Shown: positions 15,293-21,846 of the stretch, in pieces
Layout of the letters: each line of letters begins with the position of its first letter
Numbering within the stretch: the stretch's first letter is position 1
NCBI GenBank assembly: GCA_900768515.1
Contig: CAAGDG010000136.1
Span: 1-27,361 of the forward strand
Length of the DNA stretch: 27,361 bases
Origin: Lentisphaeria bacterium
Lineage (GTDB): Bacteria > Verrucomicrobiota > Lentisphaeria > Victivallales > Victivallaceae
Direction: 5' to 3'
Made by a program: the position numbers and the translations under genes
Notes under the pieces: model-generated
What the model saw: the letters and a program-made list of their open reading frames with translations, nothing else
Told to the model about the DNA's origin: nothing
The model's database searches: none

Positions 15293-16215
15293 TTTTCCAC
15301 GCACCCCGCTACCAGGAAGAGCACCGCCATGCGGACCGCCAACCCGTTGGTTACCTGTTCAAGAATGACCGAGTTCGGACCGTCCGCGACTTCGCTGGTC
15401 AGTTCGACGTCGCGGTTGATCGGCCCCGGATGCATCACCAGCGCCCCGGGCCGGAGCAGCTTGACCGTTTCGCGGTTGATCCCGAAGAACTTCGCGTACT
15501 CTCCGACGCTCGGAAAGAAGCCGGCGCTCTGCCGCTCGTGCTGAATCCGCAGAAGATTGACCACGTCGGCATTGCGCAGCGCGTCCTTGAGATTGTGACA
15601 GACCCGGACGCCGATCGATTCGAATTCGCGCGGAACCAGCGTCGAAGGACCCGCGATCGTGACCTCGGCTCCGAGTTTCAGCAGCCCCCAGATGTTGCTG
15701 CGGGCGACCCGGCTGTGGAGAATGTCGCCGACGATTGCGACCTTGACGCCCTTGAGCGTTCCGAGTTTCTCCCGGATGGTGAAGAGGTCGAGCAGCGCCT
15801 GGGTCGGATGGCTGTGCGCGCCGTCGCCGGCGTTGACCACGCCGCAGCGGAGGTGTTTGGCGATGAAGGCCTGTGCGCCGGGCGTCGAATGGCGCATGAC
15901 CACCAGATCCACCTGGAGCGCCTCGATGTTGCGCACGGTGTCGAGCAGGGTTTCGCCTTTGAGCAGACTGCTGTTGGCTGCGGCCATGTTCACGATGTCG
16001 GCGCTGAGCCGTTGTTCGGCCAGTTCGAAGGAGACCCGCGTCCGGGTGCTCGGTTCGACGAAGAAGTTGACGACAGTCTTGCCGCGCAGCGCCGGAACTT
16101 TTTTGACTTTCCGTTCCGACACCTTTTTGAATTCCGCGGCGGTGTCGAGGAGGAAGGAGATCTCCTCCGCGCTCAGGTCGTAGAGGCTGAGCAGGTCTTT
16201 TCTGGTCCACTCCAT
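15289..16215 (-). CDS. pyrB: Aspartate carbamoyltransferase catalytic subunit
   Basis: A 308-aa enzyme condensing carbamoyl phosphate and aspartate. VEPSTRTRVSFELA (residues 53-66) is the carbamoyl-phosphate loop, HSHPTQALLDLFTI and MHPGPINRDVEL are the other classical segments. Length is standard. No pyrI regulatory subunit is present next to it. AGAGAAG lies ahead of the ATG; 19 nt separate it from pyrR and it overlaps pyrC by ATGA. Confidence 0.96.
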   Translation of the reverse strand: MEWTRKDLLSLYDLSAEEISFLLDTAAEFKKVSERKVKKVPALRGKTVVNFFVEPSTRTRVSFELAEQRLSADIVNMAAANSSLLKGETLLDTVRNIEALQVDLVVMRHSTPGAQAFIAKHLRCGVVNAGDGAHSHPTQALLDLFTIREKLGTLKGVKVAIVGDILHSRVARSNIWGLLKLGAEVTIAGPSTLVPREFESIGVRVCHNLKDALRNADVVNLLRIQHERQSAGFFPSVGEYAKFFGINRETVKLLRPGALVMHPGPINRDVELTSEVADGPNSVILEQVTNGLAVRMAVLFLVAGCVEK

Positions 16216-16234
16216 AGTGACTTCTCTGTATCGG

Positions 16235-16786
16235 TTAATTTCTTTTCCAGTTGACTGCGAAAATACCGGTCTCCTCGCCGTCCTCGTCGAAGTGGACGGC
16301 GACCTTGCTGCCGGCGCCGAGACTGCATCCCATTCCGACGAAGTCCGCGCGAATCGGAAACTCCGGATTGCCCCGGTCCACCAGCACCGCCAGGCGGATC
16401 AGTCGCGGACGGCCGTAATCGGTGATCGCGTCGAGCGCGGCCCGGATGGTCCGTCCCGAACTCAGCACGTCATCCACCAGAATGATTTTCCGGTCGTTGA
16501 CGTCGAAGGGGATCACCGTCTCGCGGATCAGAGGCAGCGCACTGCGCCGGCCGAAGTCGTCCCGGTACATCGAGATGTCCAGTTTCCCGACAGGAAGCTG
16601 TTTTTTTGTCGATTCTTCGATTGCGCGGGCGAGCCGTTCGGCCAGCGGAACTCCCTGCTGGTAGAGCCCGAGGAAGGCGATGTCATCCAGTTCTTCACCG
16701 GGGAATGCCGAACGGATTCCCGCGGCCATCCGCTGAATTGCCGCAACCATCTCCTCCGGTGAAAAAAGCTGTCGTTTGAACGTCAT
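16235..16786 (-). CDS. pyrR: Pyrimidine operon regulator PyrR / uracil phosphoribosyltransferase
   Basis: A 183-aa type I phosphoribosyltransferase-fold protein. The PRPP motif IILVDDVLSSGRT is at residues 101-113, SMYRDDFGRR at about 72-81 corresponds to the conserved PyrR segment, and GLYQQGVPLAERLA to the other PRPP-contact loop. PyrR proteins bind pyr mRNA and usually also have uracil phosphoribosyltransferase activity. It is the first gene of the pyr chain. A GGAG (16793-16796) lies 6 nt before the ATG within CTTCCGGAGTG. The predicted promoter gives a leader of only about 40 nt, so a Bacillus-type attenuator has no room; binding at the ribosome site is more likely. Confidence 0.93.
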   Translation of the reverse strand: MTFKRQLFSPEEMVAAIQRMAAGIRSAFPGEELDDIAFLGLYQQGVPLAERLARAIEESTKKQLPVGKLDISMYRDDFGRRSALPLIRETVIPFDVNDRKIILVDDVLSSGRTIRAALDAITDYGRPRLIRLAVLVDRGNPEFPIRADFVGMGCSLGAGSKVAVHFDEDGEETGIFAVNWKRN

Positions 16787-16832
16787 GGATCACTCCGGAA
16801 GTTGTGTGAGGATTTTTCAGTTTTCGCGATAA

Positions 16833-16861
16833 AATATAACTCCCGGACCCCGGTTTCTCAA
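16833..16861 (-). promoter_or_regulatory. Predicted promoter of the pyr operon
   Basis: On the - strand TTGAGA (16856-16861) and TATATT (16833-16838) are separated by exactly 17 bp; both differ from consensus by one base. Transcription would begin about 16826, about 40 nt before the pyrR ATG. Confidence 0.6.
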
Positions 16862-16871
16862 ACCGGAATCC
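16845..16871. promoter_or_regulatory. Dyad overlapping the pyr -35 box
   Basis: GGACCCCGGTTT (16845-16856), spacer CTC, AAACCGGAATCC (16860-16871): the inner seven bases of each arm are perfectly complementary and the outer part continues with two G-T pairs and three more pairs. The -35 box of the pyr promoter falls at the centre. Most of the dyad lies upstream of the predicted transcription start, so a DNA operator is more likely than an RNA element. A run of seven T precedes it on the - strand (16872-16878). Confidence 0.5.
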
Positions 16872-16900
16872 AAAAAAACATCGATTTTTCCCGGGGGGTT

Positions 16901-17027
16901 CCTTCCCGCGTTCCGGGGCGGCGGGAAGGAGCCGCAGCGTTGCGGCCGCTCCATTGTTTCAGCAGGTGGGCGCATGAAAACGGACAGGAACTTTCCGTCT
17001 TCTCCGGGGAGAGACGGAAGGTTCCTG
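16901..17027 (-). other. Three hairpins in the feoB-pyrR gap
   Basis: Reading the - strand from feoB: (1) CAGGAAC..TTCCGTCT with AGACGGAA..GTTCCTG, arms 16985-17000 and 17012-17027, 15 pairs with one A-C mismatch, followed after four bases by TTTT, a candidate feoAB terminator; (2) GGAGC/GCTCC (16928-16932 and 16948-16952) closing CGCA/TGCG with a three-base bulge; (3) CCTTCCCGC/GCGGGAAGG (16901-16909 and 16921-16929), nine perfect pairs. Hairpins 2 and 3 share two bases. The gap (16787-17072) has no other gene that I can support. Confidence 0.5.
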
Positions 17028-17072
17028 CGCATCCCGGCGGCGAATCCGGACCTGGAATGCTGTGTTTTCCGC

Positions 17073-19226
17073 TCAACTGATCGGCGCGACTCCGATCCCG
17101 AGCAAAGTGGCGGTCTGGTATACCGCAAAGGTGACGGCATAGGCCAGCAGGAAGAGTCCGCCGGCCTCGGCGATGGTCAGCTTCCAGGAGTTGAGCTCAC
17201 GCCGCATGATTGCAAGGGTGGCCAGACAGGGGATCGACAGCAGGCAGAAGAGCATGATGCAGAATCCCTGCAGCGGAGAGTAGTTTCCGACCAGCTGTTC
17301 CCGGAGCGGAATCGATTCTTCATCCGTCTCGCCCTGTGCGTAGAGGATCCCGAGCTGGGAGACGAAGACCTCTTTCGCCGCCAGGGCGCCGATCCCGGCG
17401 GTGGTGAGCTTCCAGTCGAAACCGATGGGGCGGAAAAACGGTTCGAGCGCGTGGCCGATCCGTCCGGAGATGGTGTACTCCATCCGCTCCGCCTGTCGTT
17501 CGTTTTCCAGCGCCGCAATCTGAGAATCCAGCTGTTCCCGGTCGGCTGCGGGGCTGTTCTGAAGCTGTTCGATCTCGGATGCGTAATCTCTGGAAAACCG
17601 TTCTTTTTCCGGCCAGGTGTTGCAGATGTAGAGGAGGATGCTGGTGAAGAGAATGATGGTTCCGGCCTTCTGCACGTACATCCGGCCGCGGTCCCACATG
17701 TGCAGCAGCAGACTCCGGATGGTCGGCATCCGGTATGGCGGAAGTTCCATCAGGTAGATTTCCCCGTCGCCCCGGAAGAGAGTCGACTTCAGAATCCGGG
17801 CGGCGACCAGGGCGACCGCCACGCCGATCAGGTAAATAATCCACATCATGAGCGGCTGGTACCGCGGCGCGAAGAACGCCGGGATGATCAGGGCGTAGAT
17901 CGGAAGCCGGGCGCTGCAGCTCATCAGCGGCAGTACCATGATGGTGGTTTTGCGGTCCCGTTCCGACTCGATGCAGCGGGTCGCCATGATCGCCGGAACC
18001 GTGCAGCCGAAACCGAGCACCAGCGGGACGAAGGAGCGTCCCTGCAGTCCGAACCGCCGCATCACGCCATCCATCACAAAGGCCGCGCGCGCCATGTATC
18101 CGGAGTCTTCGAGAATGGCGATGGCGAAGAACAGAAACAGGATGTTCGGCAGAAAAACCAGCACTCCGCCGACTCCGCCGATCACGCCGTCGGTCAGCAG
18201 CGACCGCAGATAGGGCATCATGGTTTCCGGCCACAGATTTTTGACGGCGTCCGACAGCCACGCAAAACCCGTTTCGATATATCCCATCAGCGGATCGGCC
18301 AGGGTGAAGGTGAACCAGAATGTGAGGTAGATAATCAGAAAGAAGAGCGGCAGTCCGATGTATTTGCTGGTCATCACCACATCGATCCGGTCGGAGATTT
18401 CCCTGCGGCGTTCCCGGCTCATGGTGATGGCGCCGCGGCAGGCTCCGGCCACCATCGCGTAGCGCCGGTCGGCCATGAAGGTATCGGTTTCGATCGCGTG
18501 CCGGTTCCGCAGATGGAGGAGCTGTTCATCGGCCGTTTCGCGTGCCGGACGCAGCTCCTCGATCCGCAGGGCGCAACTGTCGTGTTCCAGAAGTTTGACG
18601 GCGAGAAAACGGGAAGGGAGGTGCCGGTATTTTTCGATTGCAAGCGCGTCGATTTTTTCGGAAACGGCACGGATGGCGTCGTCGACGTCCTCGCCGTAGG
18701 AGAGGGGGGTGGAGCATCCGGACTCCGGGTGTTCGAGCAGTTCCGCCAGTTTATCGAGCAGCGGCTGCACGCCGCCGTTTTTGTTGCCGACGGTTCTGGC
18801 CACCGGAGAGCCGAAGTTGCGCTCGAATTTCGGGATGTCGAAGACCAGTCCCCTGGCTTCCGCGTCGTCGCTCATGTTGAATGCGAGGAGCATCGGAATC
18901 CCCAGTTCCGCCAGTTGCATGGTCAGGTACAGGCTGCGCTGCGGAATGGTCGAGTCGATCACATTCACGATCAGATCAATTCCGGGCCGGGTCAGTTCGC
19001 GGAAGGCAACCTCCTCTTCCGGAGAACTTGAGGAGAGGGAGTAGATTCCGGGCAGGTCGATCAGTTGGATCATCTTCCCGTTCAGGGAAAAATTGCCCGC
19101 CTTGCTTTCCACGGTGACGCCCGGATAGTTTCCCACGTGCTGCCTGGCGCCGGTCAGCGCGTTGAAGATGCAGGTTTTTCCGCAATTCGGATTTCCGGCG
19201 AGAACGACGGTGAAATGCTTTTTCAT
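17073..19226 (-). CDS. feoB: Ferrous iron transporter FeoB
   Basis: A 717-aa inner-membrane Fe2+ transporter. N-terminal G domain: G1 GNPNCGKT (11-18), G2 Thr38 in GVTVE, G3 DLPG (57-60), G4 NMSD (117-120), followed by the GDI-like helical segment to about 270. From about 280 on there are many membrane helices with two Gate-type regions and Cys-containing segments (GFGCTVPAI, LPLMSCSARLPIY). The usual G1 Ser/Thr before GKT is Cys and the G4 third residue is Ser; both seem tolerated. The helical insert after the KAGTIILFTSILLY helix is rich in Glu and Gln. The ATG at 19226 overlaps the feoA stop (ATGA); the longer frame to 19400 runs through feoA and is not used. Confidence 0.96.
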   Translation of the reverse strand: MKKHFTVVLAGNPNCGKTCIFNALTGARQHVGNYPGVTVESKAGNFSLNGKMIQLIDLPGIYSLSSSSPEEEVAFRELTRPGIDLIVNVIDSTIPQRSLYLTMQLAELGIPMLLAFNMSDDAEARGLVFDIPKFERNFGSPVARTVGNKNGGVQPLLDKLAELLEHPESGCSTPLSYGEDVDDAIRAVSEKIDALAIEKYRHLPSRFLAVKLLEHDSCALRIEELRPARETADEQLLHLRNRHAIETDTFMADRRYAMVAGACRGAITMSRERRREISDRIDVVMTSKYIGLPLFFLIIYLTFWFTFTLADPLMGYIETGFAWLSDAVKNLWPETMMPYLRSLLTDGVIGGVGGVLVFLPNILFLFFAIAILEDSGYMARAAFVMDGVMRRFGLQGRSFVPLVLGFGCTVPAIMATRCIESERDRKTTIMVLPLMSCSARLPIYALIIPAFFAPRYQPLMMWIIYLIGVAVALVAARILKSTLFRGDGEIYLMELPPYRMPTIRSLLLHMWDRGRMYVQKAGTIILFTSILLYICNTWPEKERFSRDYASEIEQLQNSPAADREQLDSQIAALENERQAERMEYTISGRIGHALEPFFRPIGFDWKLTTAGIGALAAKEVFVSQLGILYAQGETDEESIPLREQLVGNYSPLQGFCIMLFCLLSIPCLATLAIMRRELNSWKLTIAEAGGLFLLAYAVTFAVYQTATLLGIGVAPIS

Positions 19227-19540
19227 TTTGCGGATTCCTCTGATTGCAGCATGATGTTTTTCGCGTCGTCGCGGTGCATTGCCATGCTGGTCTCCAGAAT
19301 TCTGACCCGCAGCAGGCCGCCGAACGGGGCGTGCGCTTCCATCAGAAGTTCCGAACCCGCAACCACTCCGACGTCGGCGAATTTTTTTCTGCCGCGCCAC
19401 TCCGGCATCACTTTGACGATGGTGGCGGTGGTGCCGACCGGCAGATCCGCGAGTGTCATTTTGCGGGTTCCGGCGGTGTGGGTTCGGCTTTGCTGCGGCG
19501 ATTCCCCGCCGTTGCGGGAACCTTTCCGGTTTTTTTCCAT
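19223..19540 (-). CDS. feoA: FeoA-type ferrous iron transport accessory protein
   Basis: A 105-aa cytoplasmic SH3-like protein that supports FeoB. From MTLADLPVGTTATIVKV onward it follows the FeoA pattern, including GSELLMEAHAPFGGLLRVRI and the end with ETSMAMHRDDAKNI. The first about 27 residues are a basic, Gln/Ser-rich extension not part of the domain; an internal ATG at residue 28 would give a more typical length of about 78. The ATG at 19540 is preferred because AAAGGGTGATC precedes it directly. Coupled to feoB by ATGA. The upstream region carries the two operator-like boxes described below. Confidence 0.9.
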   Translation of the reverse strand: MEKNRKGSRNGGESPQQSRTHTAGTRKMTLADLPVGTTATIVKVMPEWRGRKKFADVGVVAGSELLMEAHAPFGGLLRVRILETSMAMHRDDAKNIMLQSEESAK

Positions 19541-19563
19541 GATCACCCTTTCGAAATACACTT

Positions 19564-19592
19564 TTATTAGTTTTGGCTAATTAGTTTGTCAA
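19564..19592 (-). promoter_or_regulatory. Predicted proximal promoter of feoAB
   Basis: On the - strand a perfect -35 TTGACA (19587-19592) is followed, 17 bp on, by TAATAA (19564-19569), a weak -10. Transcription would start about 19557, about 17 nt before the feoA ATG. The first operator-like box (19566-19581) fills the spacer and the -10. Confidence 0.5.
19566..19581. promoter_or_regulatory. Operator-like box 1 at feoAB
   Basis: ATTAGTTTTGGCTAAT, a 16-bp imperfect palindrome with perfect 5-bp arms ATTAG/CTAAT. A second copy differing at one base lies 107 bp away. TTAG-N6-CTAA resembles operators of DtxR/IdeR/MntR-type metal repressors (TTAGG...CCTAA half-sites); it does not resemble a Fur box. 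A further half-site TTAGTTTG follows at 19582-19589. Confidence 0.6.
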
Positions 19593-19617
19593 AAAAAATT
19601 GCTCCTCCGCTGAGGAG
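19591..19617 (-). terminator. Short terminator between the two feo operator boxes
   Basis: On the - strand CTCCTC-AGCG-GAGGAG (19602-19617) is a perfect 6-bp stem with a tetraloop, followed by CAA and a run of eight T (19591-19598). It could end transcripts from the gene at 19735-20421 or from the distal promoter at 19646-19673. Confidence 0.65.
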
Positions 19618-19645
19618 TGATGCTGACGCACGGAATCCATACAAC

Positions 19646-19673
19646 AATATAGCGGTGAAAATTCAAAAGTCAA
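19646..19673 (-). promoter_or_regulatory. Predicted distal promoter next to box 2
   Basis: On the - strand TTGACT (19668-19673) and TATATT (19646-19651) are 16 bp apart. Box 2 abuts the -35 on its upstream side (one shared base). Transcription would start about 19639 and meet the terminator at 19591-19617 after about 45-50 nt. Confidence 0.5.
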
Positions 19674-19688
19674 TTAGTATTGGCTAAT
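19673..19688. promoter_or_regulatory. Operator-like box 2 upstream of feoAB
   Basis: ATTAGTATTGGCTAAT, identical to box 1 in 15 of 16 positions and in the same orientation. It lies immediately upstream of the distal promoter's -35. Confidence 0.6.
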
Positions 19689-19734
19689 AATTTGGTTTTT
19701 TCTGTGGAACACAGGGAAAACAGAGCTTGGACGA

Positions 19735-20421
19735 CTATCTGTCGAACCGGAAATAATCGGCATTCCGGATTGGTTGCAGGGAAAGCGTGAGCGTGAAAAA
19801 CTGAAAGATGTTTTCCGGAATCCTTGAACCGACGAAGAGAAGCTGTCTGCGGTTCCGATCGGCGGTTTTTCCGAAGCCGACGGAGAGCGCGCTCCAAGTG
19901 GGCGAATATCCGAAGTAATTCCAAATCTTCTCCCTGCCGTTGCGGATCATGTATGCGGAATCGATTCTGCAGTATTGCAGAGTGGAAATTTCGACCTGCC
20001 AGCGGCGTCCCGGCGTCTGGAGGAAGGGCAGATTCGAAAGATTCCGGATTTTCAAAACTCCCCGGTCCAGATCGGCGACTGCGATGGGCAGCCGGGGCAG
20101 AAGGCGCAAGGTCCGGACGGCGTTCCTGCAGTATGAGAAAGTGAGAAGAAGCGTGAGGCCGTTGAGCACGCCGCCGGCTATCAGAAAATCTCTCCATTTT
20201 CCCGGCTCGTAAAACATGCGGAACGTCAGGAACAACACGGCGGAAATAAATGCGGCTCCCCCCGCCAGCCGAACATATTTCTCACATTTTTTCAGGGGGA
20301 GAAGGTAAAAACAGTTGCGCCGGGACGATTTCACCCACGAATAGTAGACGATTCCCCTCCTTGTCAATCGGCGCTCTTTCGGAAGGATGATGCGATTCAG
20401 TTGAATCTCGTCGTGTGGCAT
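19735..20421 (-). CDS. Unknown protein with two membrane helices and a C-terminal beta-rich domain
   Basis: A 228-aa protein I do not recognise. Residues 1-48 are basic and cytoplasmic-looking; two hydrophobic segments at about 51-70 and 77-98 form a helical hairpin; residues about 105-228 alternate hydrophobic and polar residues like a beta domain (IAVADLDRGVLKIRNL, WQVEISTLQYCRI). A TM hairpin followed by such a domain is the layout of some bacterial PH-like membrane proteins, but this is only a guess. The ATG is preceded by GAGGGG and lies 9 nt after the GH5 stop, so the two are probably one operon. Two 60-base stretches I counted are about 50% GC against about 70% in a stretch of the neighbouring GH5 gene, so it may be a recent arrival. 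Confidence 0.75.
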   Translation of the reverse strand: MPHDEIQLNRIILPKERRLTRRGIVYYSWVKSSRRNCFYLLPLKKCEKYVRLAGGAAFISAVLFLTFRMFYEPGKWRDFLIAGGVLNGLTLLLTFSYCRNAVRTLRLLPRLPIAVADLDRGVLKIRNLSNLPFLQTPGRRWQVEISTLQYCRIDSAYMIRNGREKIWNYFGYSPTWSALSVGFGKTADRNRRQLLFVGSRIPENIFQFFTLTLSLQPIRNADYFRFDR

Positions 20422-20430
20422 ACCCCCCTC

Positions 20431-21519
20431 TCAGAGTTTTCCTACCAGGATCTCTGCCAGCCGCGGACTGAGAATCTCTCTGGTGTCGTCGTCCACCAGG
20501 CTGAAACGGTTGCCGTCATTTGGGGTGCTCAGATAGTTCCAGACGCAGTAGGGCATCCGGTGTTCCTGAAGCAGCCGGATCATGTCTGCCATGTAGTTCT
20601 CCCGGTAGACGAGCGGACAGTGGCGGATCGTGCCGAATTCGCCGCACCAGATGATCCGCTCCGGGTGGGCGGCCGCATAATCGAACGCGGGGGCGGTCGC
20701 GTCGCGCAGCACTTCGATATCCATCTTCCGGAATTGCGCGTAGGCGTCGTTCCGGTTCCAGACGAACCGGTGAAAATCCCGGTAGATCTCGATGTCGCCG
20801 GGGTAGGGCATAGTCCGGTTGTAGAAAAGGGTCGGCGCCTGCAGCACGCCGCGCTGGTGGGTGAATTCGAATGGCGCATAGTTGTGCCAGGTGAAGACGA
20901 CGTTCCGGTCGAACTCCTCCGGGAGCAGCCGGATTGCGTCCGGCGCGTTCCAGCGGACGCCGCCGACGATGATCTTCCGTTCCGGGTTCCGGTGGCGGAT
21001 CGCGCCGACGGTCTCCCGCGCCAGCGAGTTCCACTGTTCGGGCGGAACGTCGCGCACTTCATTGAGCAGTTCGAAGGCGACGTCCGGTCTTCCGGAGTAC
21101 CGTTCTTCGAAAGCGCTCCAGAGGGCCGCGAATCGTTCCCGGAGTTCGGAATCATCGAGCAGAGAACGTTCTTCTTTGATGTCGCAGTAGTTGCCGATCG
21201 CCTTGTGGAGATTGAGCACCGCGCCGATTCCGCAGGCGTCGCACCAGTCGAGGAAACGGTCGATCACCTGCCAGATGCGTTCGCGGTAGCGGCCGGGAGC
21301 CTCTTCCAGAACGATCTGATCGAATCCGAGCCGGACGTGGTCGAAACCGGATGCCGCGATCCGGGCGACGTCGTCCCGGGTGATGTAGGTGTCGAAGTGC
21401 TCAAAATCCCCCGGAGAGAGGCGCAGTCTCCACTCCTGAGGCAGTACATTGAACCGCTTGTAGTTGGTGAGCCAACCCCCGATTCCCATTCCTCTTTCGA
21501 ATCCGGTGAATTTTCGCAT
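20431..21519 (-). CDS. Glycoside hydrolase family 5-type (cellulase-like) enzyme
   Basis: A 362-aa (beta/alpha)8-barrel glycosidase. The start MGIGGWLTN, the segment HVRLGFD (usual HVRLPVD) and LNLHKA are GH5 hallmarks; the acid/base is Glu154 in FELLNEVRD, WHNY (His212) is the conserved His-x-Tyr region, and the nucleophile is Glu294 in IIWCGEFGT. A retaining endo- or exo-glycosidase acting on a beta-linked glucan, mannan or related glycoside is expected. There is no signal peptide, so it seems cytoplasmic and would cut imported oligosaccharides or glycosides. The unknown two-TM gene follows 9 nt later. It diverges from the oxidoreductase operon, which may process its product. Confidence 0.9.
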   Translation of the reverse strand: MRKFTGFERGMGIGGWLTNYKRFNVLPQEWRLRLSPGDFEHFDTYITRDDVARIAASGFDHVRLGFDQIVLEEAPGRYRERIWQVIDRFLDWCDACGIGAVLNLHKAIGNYCDIKEERSLLDDSELRERFAALWSAFEERYSGRPDVAFELLNEVRDVPPEQWNSLARETVGAIRHRNPERKIIVGGVRWNAPDAIRLLPEEFDRNVVFTWHNYAPFEFTHQRGVLQAPTLFYNRTMPYPGDIEIYRDFHRFVWNRNDAYAQFRKMDIEVLRDATAPAFDYAAAHPERIIWCGEFGTIRHCPLVYRENYMADMIRLLQEHRMPYCVWNYLSTPNDGNRFSLVDDDTREILSPRLAEILVGKL

Positions 21520-21846
21520 TGCAGTGGTTCCCCGTCAAAGTTGTGGTTCCGGTCTTTTGATTGAAAATAGACCTGCCGTCGGAAAGTTGCAACCGGATGG
21601 GCGCGGATTTTGACGAAAAAAAAGAGAACGATTCTATTCCTTCCTTTCTTTTTAACTGGTTCGGAACATGTGAAGTTTTATTTTTTTTGATTCATTTTCA
21701 AAAAAGTAAGAAAAAAACTGTAAATCGTTGAGACATTACAATCGCTTTTTCAAGAAAAAGGGGGATTGACGGCTTGCCGGAAGCAAATGGTCCGGTACAT
21801 TAAAAGAAACGGTCCCCTGTCGTGGACCGCAGAAAGTGGAGGAAAC
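21520..21846. other. Divergent, AT-rich intergenic region (327 nt)
   Basis: This gap separates the GH5 gene (-) from the oxidoreductase operon (+). Bases about 21610-21760 are strongly A/T-rich with runs of 7-8 A or T. I found no convincing gene. CTTTTT-CAAG-AAAAAG (21745-21760) is a weak hairpin. A poor + promoter candidate is TTGCCG (21774-21779) and TACATT (21796-21801), 16 bp apart. CGGTCC (21810-21815) and GGACCG (21824-21829) form a perfect 6-bp dyad just before the ribosome-binding site. No clear - strand promoter for GH5 could be chosen. Confidence 0.5.

Noticed and set aside
16872..16910. T7 run (- strand) after hairpin 3 as a terminator
   Set aside because: The T-run begins about 22 nt after the end of the GCGGGAAGG arm, too far for a rho-independent terminator.
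16974..19031. A 685-codon open frame on + opposite feoB
   Set aside because: FeoB on - has all its G-box motifs and membrane helices. The + translation is rich in Arg, His, Gln, Gly and Asp with no domain; such shadow frames are expected in GC-rich genes.
19566..19688. A Fur box in front of feoA
   Set aside because: The repeated element does not resemble GATAATGATAATCATTATC; a DtxR-type site fits its arms better.
21766..21846. A TTG start that would extend the first MDR protein by 27 residues
   Set aside because: No ribosome-binding site, no homology-like sequence in the extension, and a strong GGAGG before the ATG at 21847.
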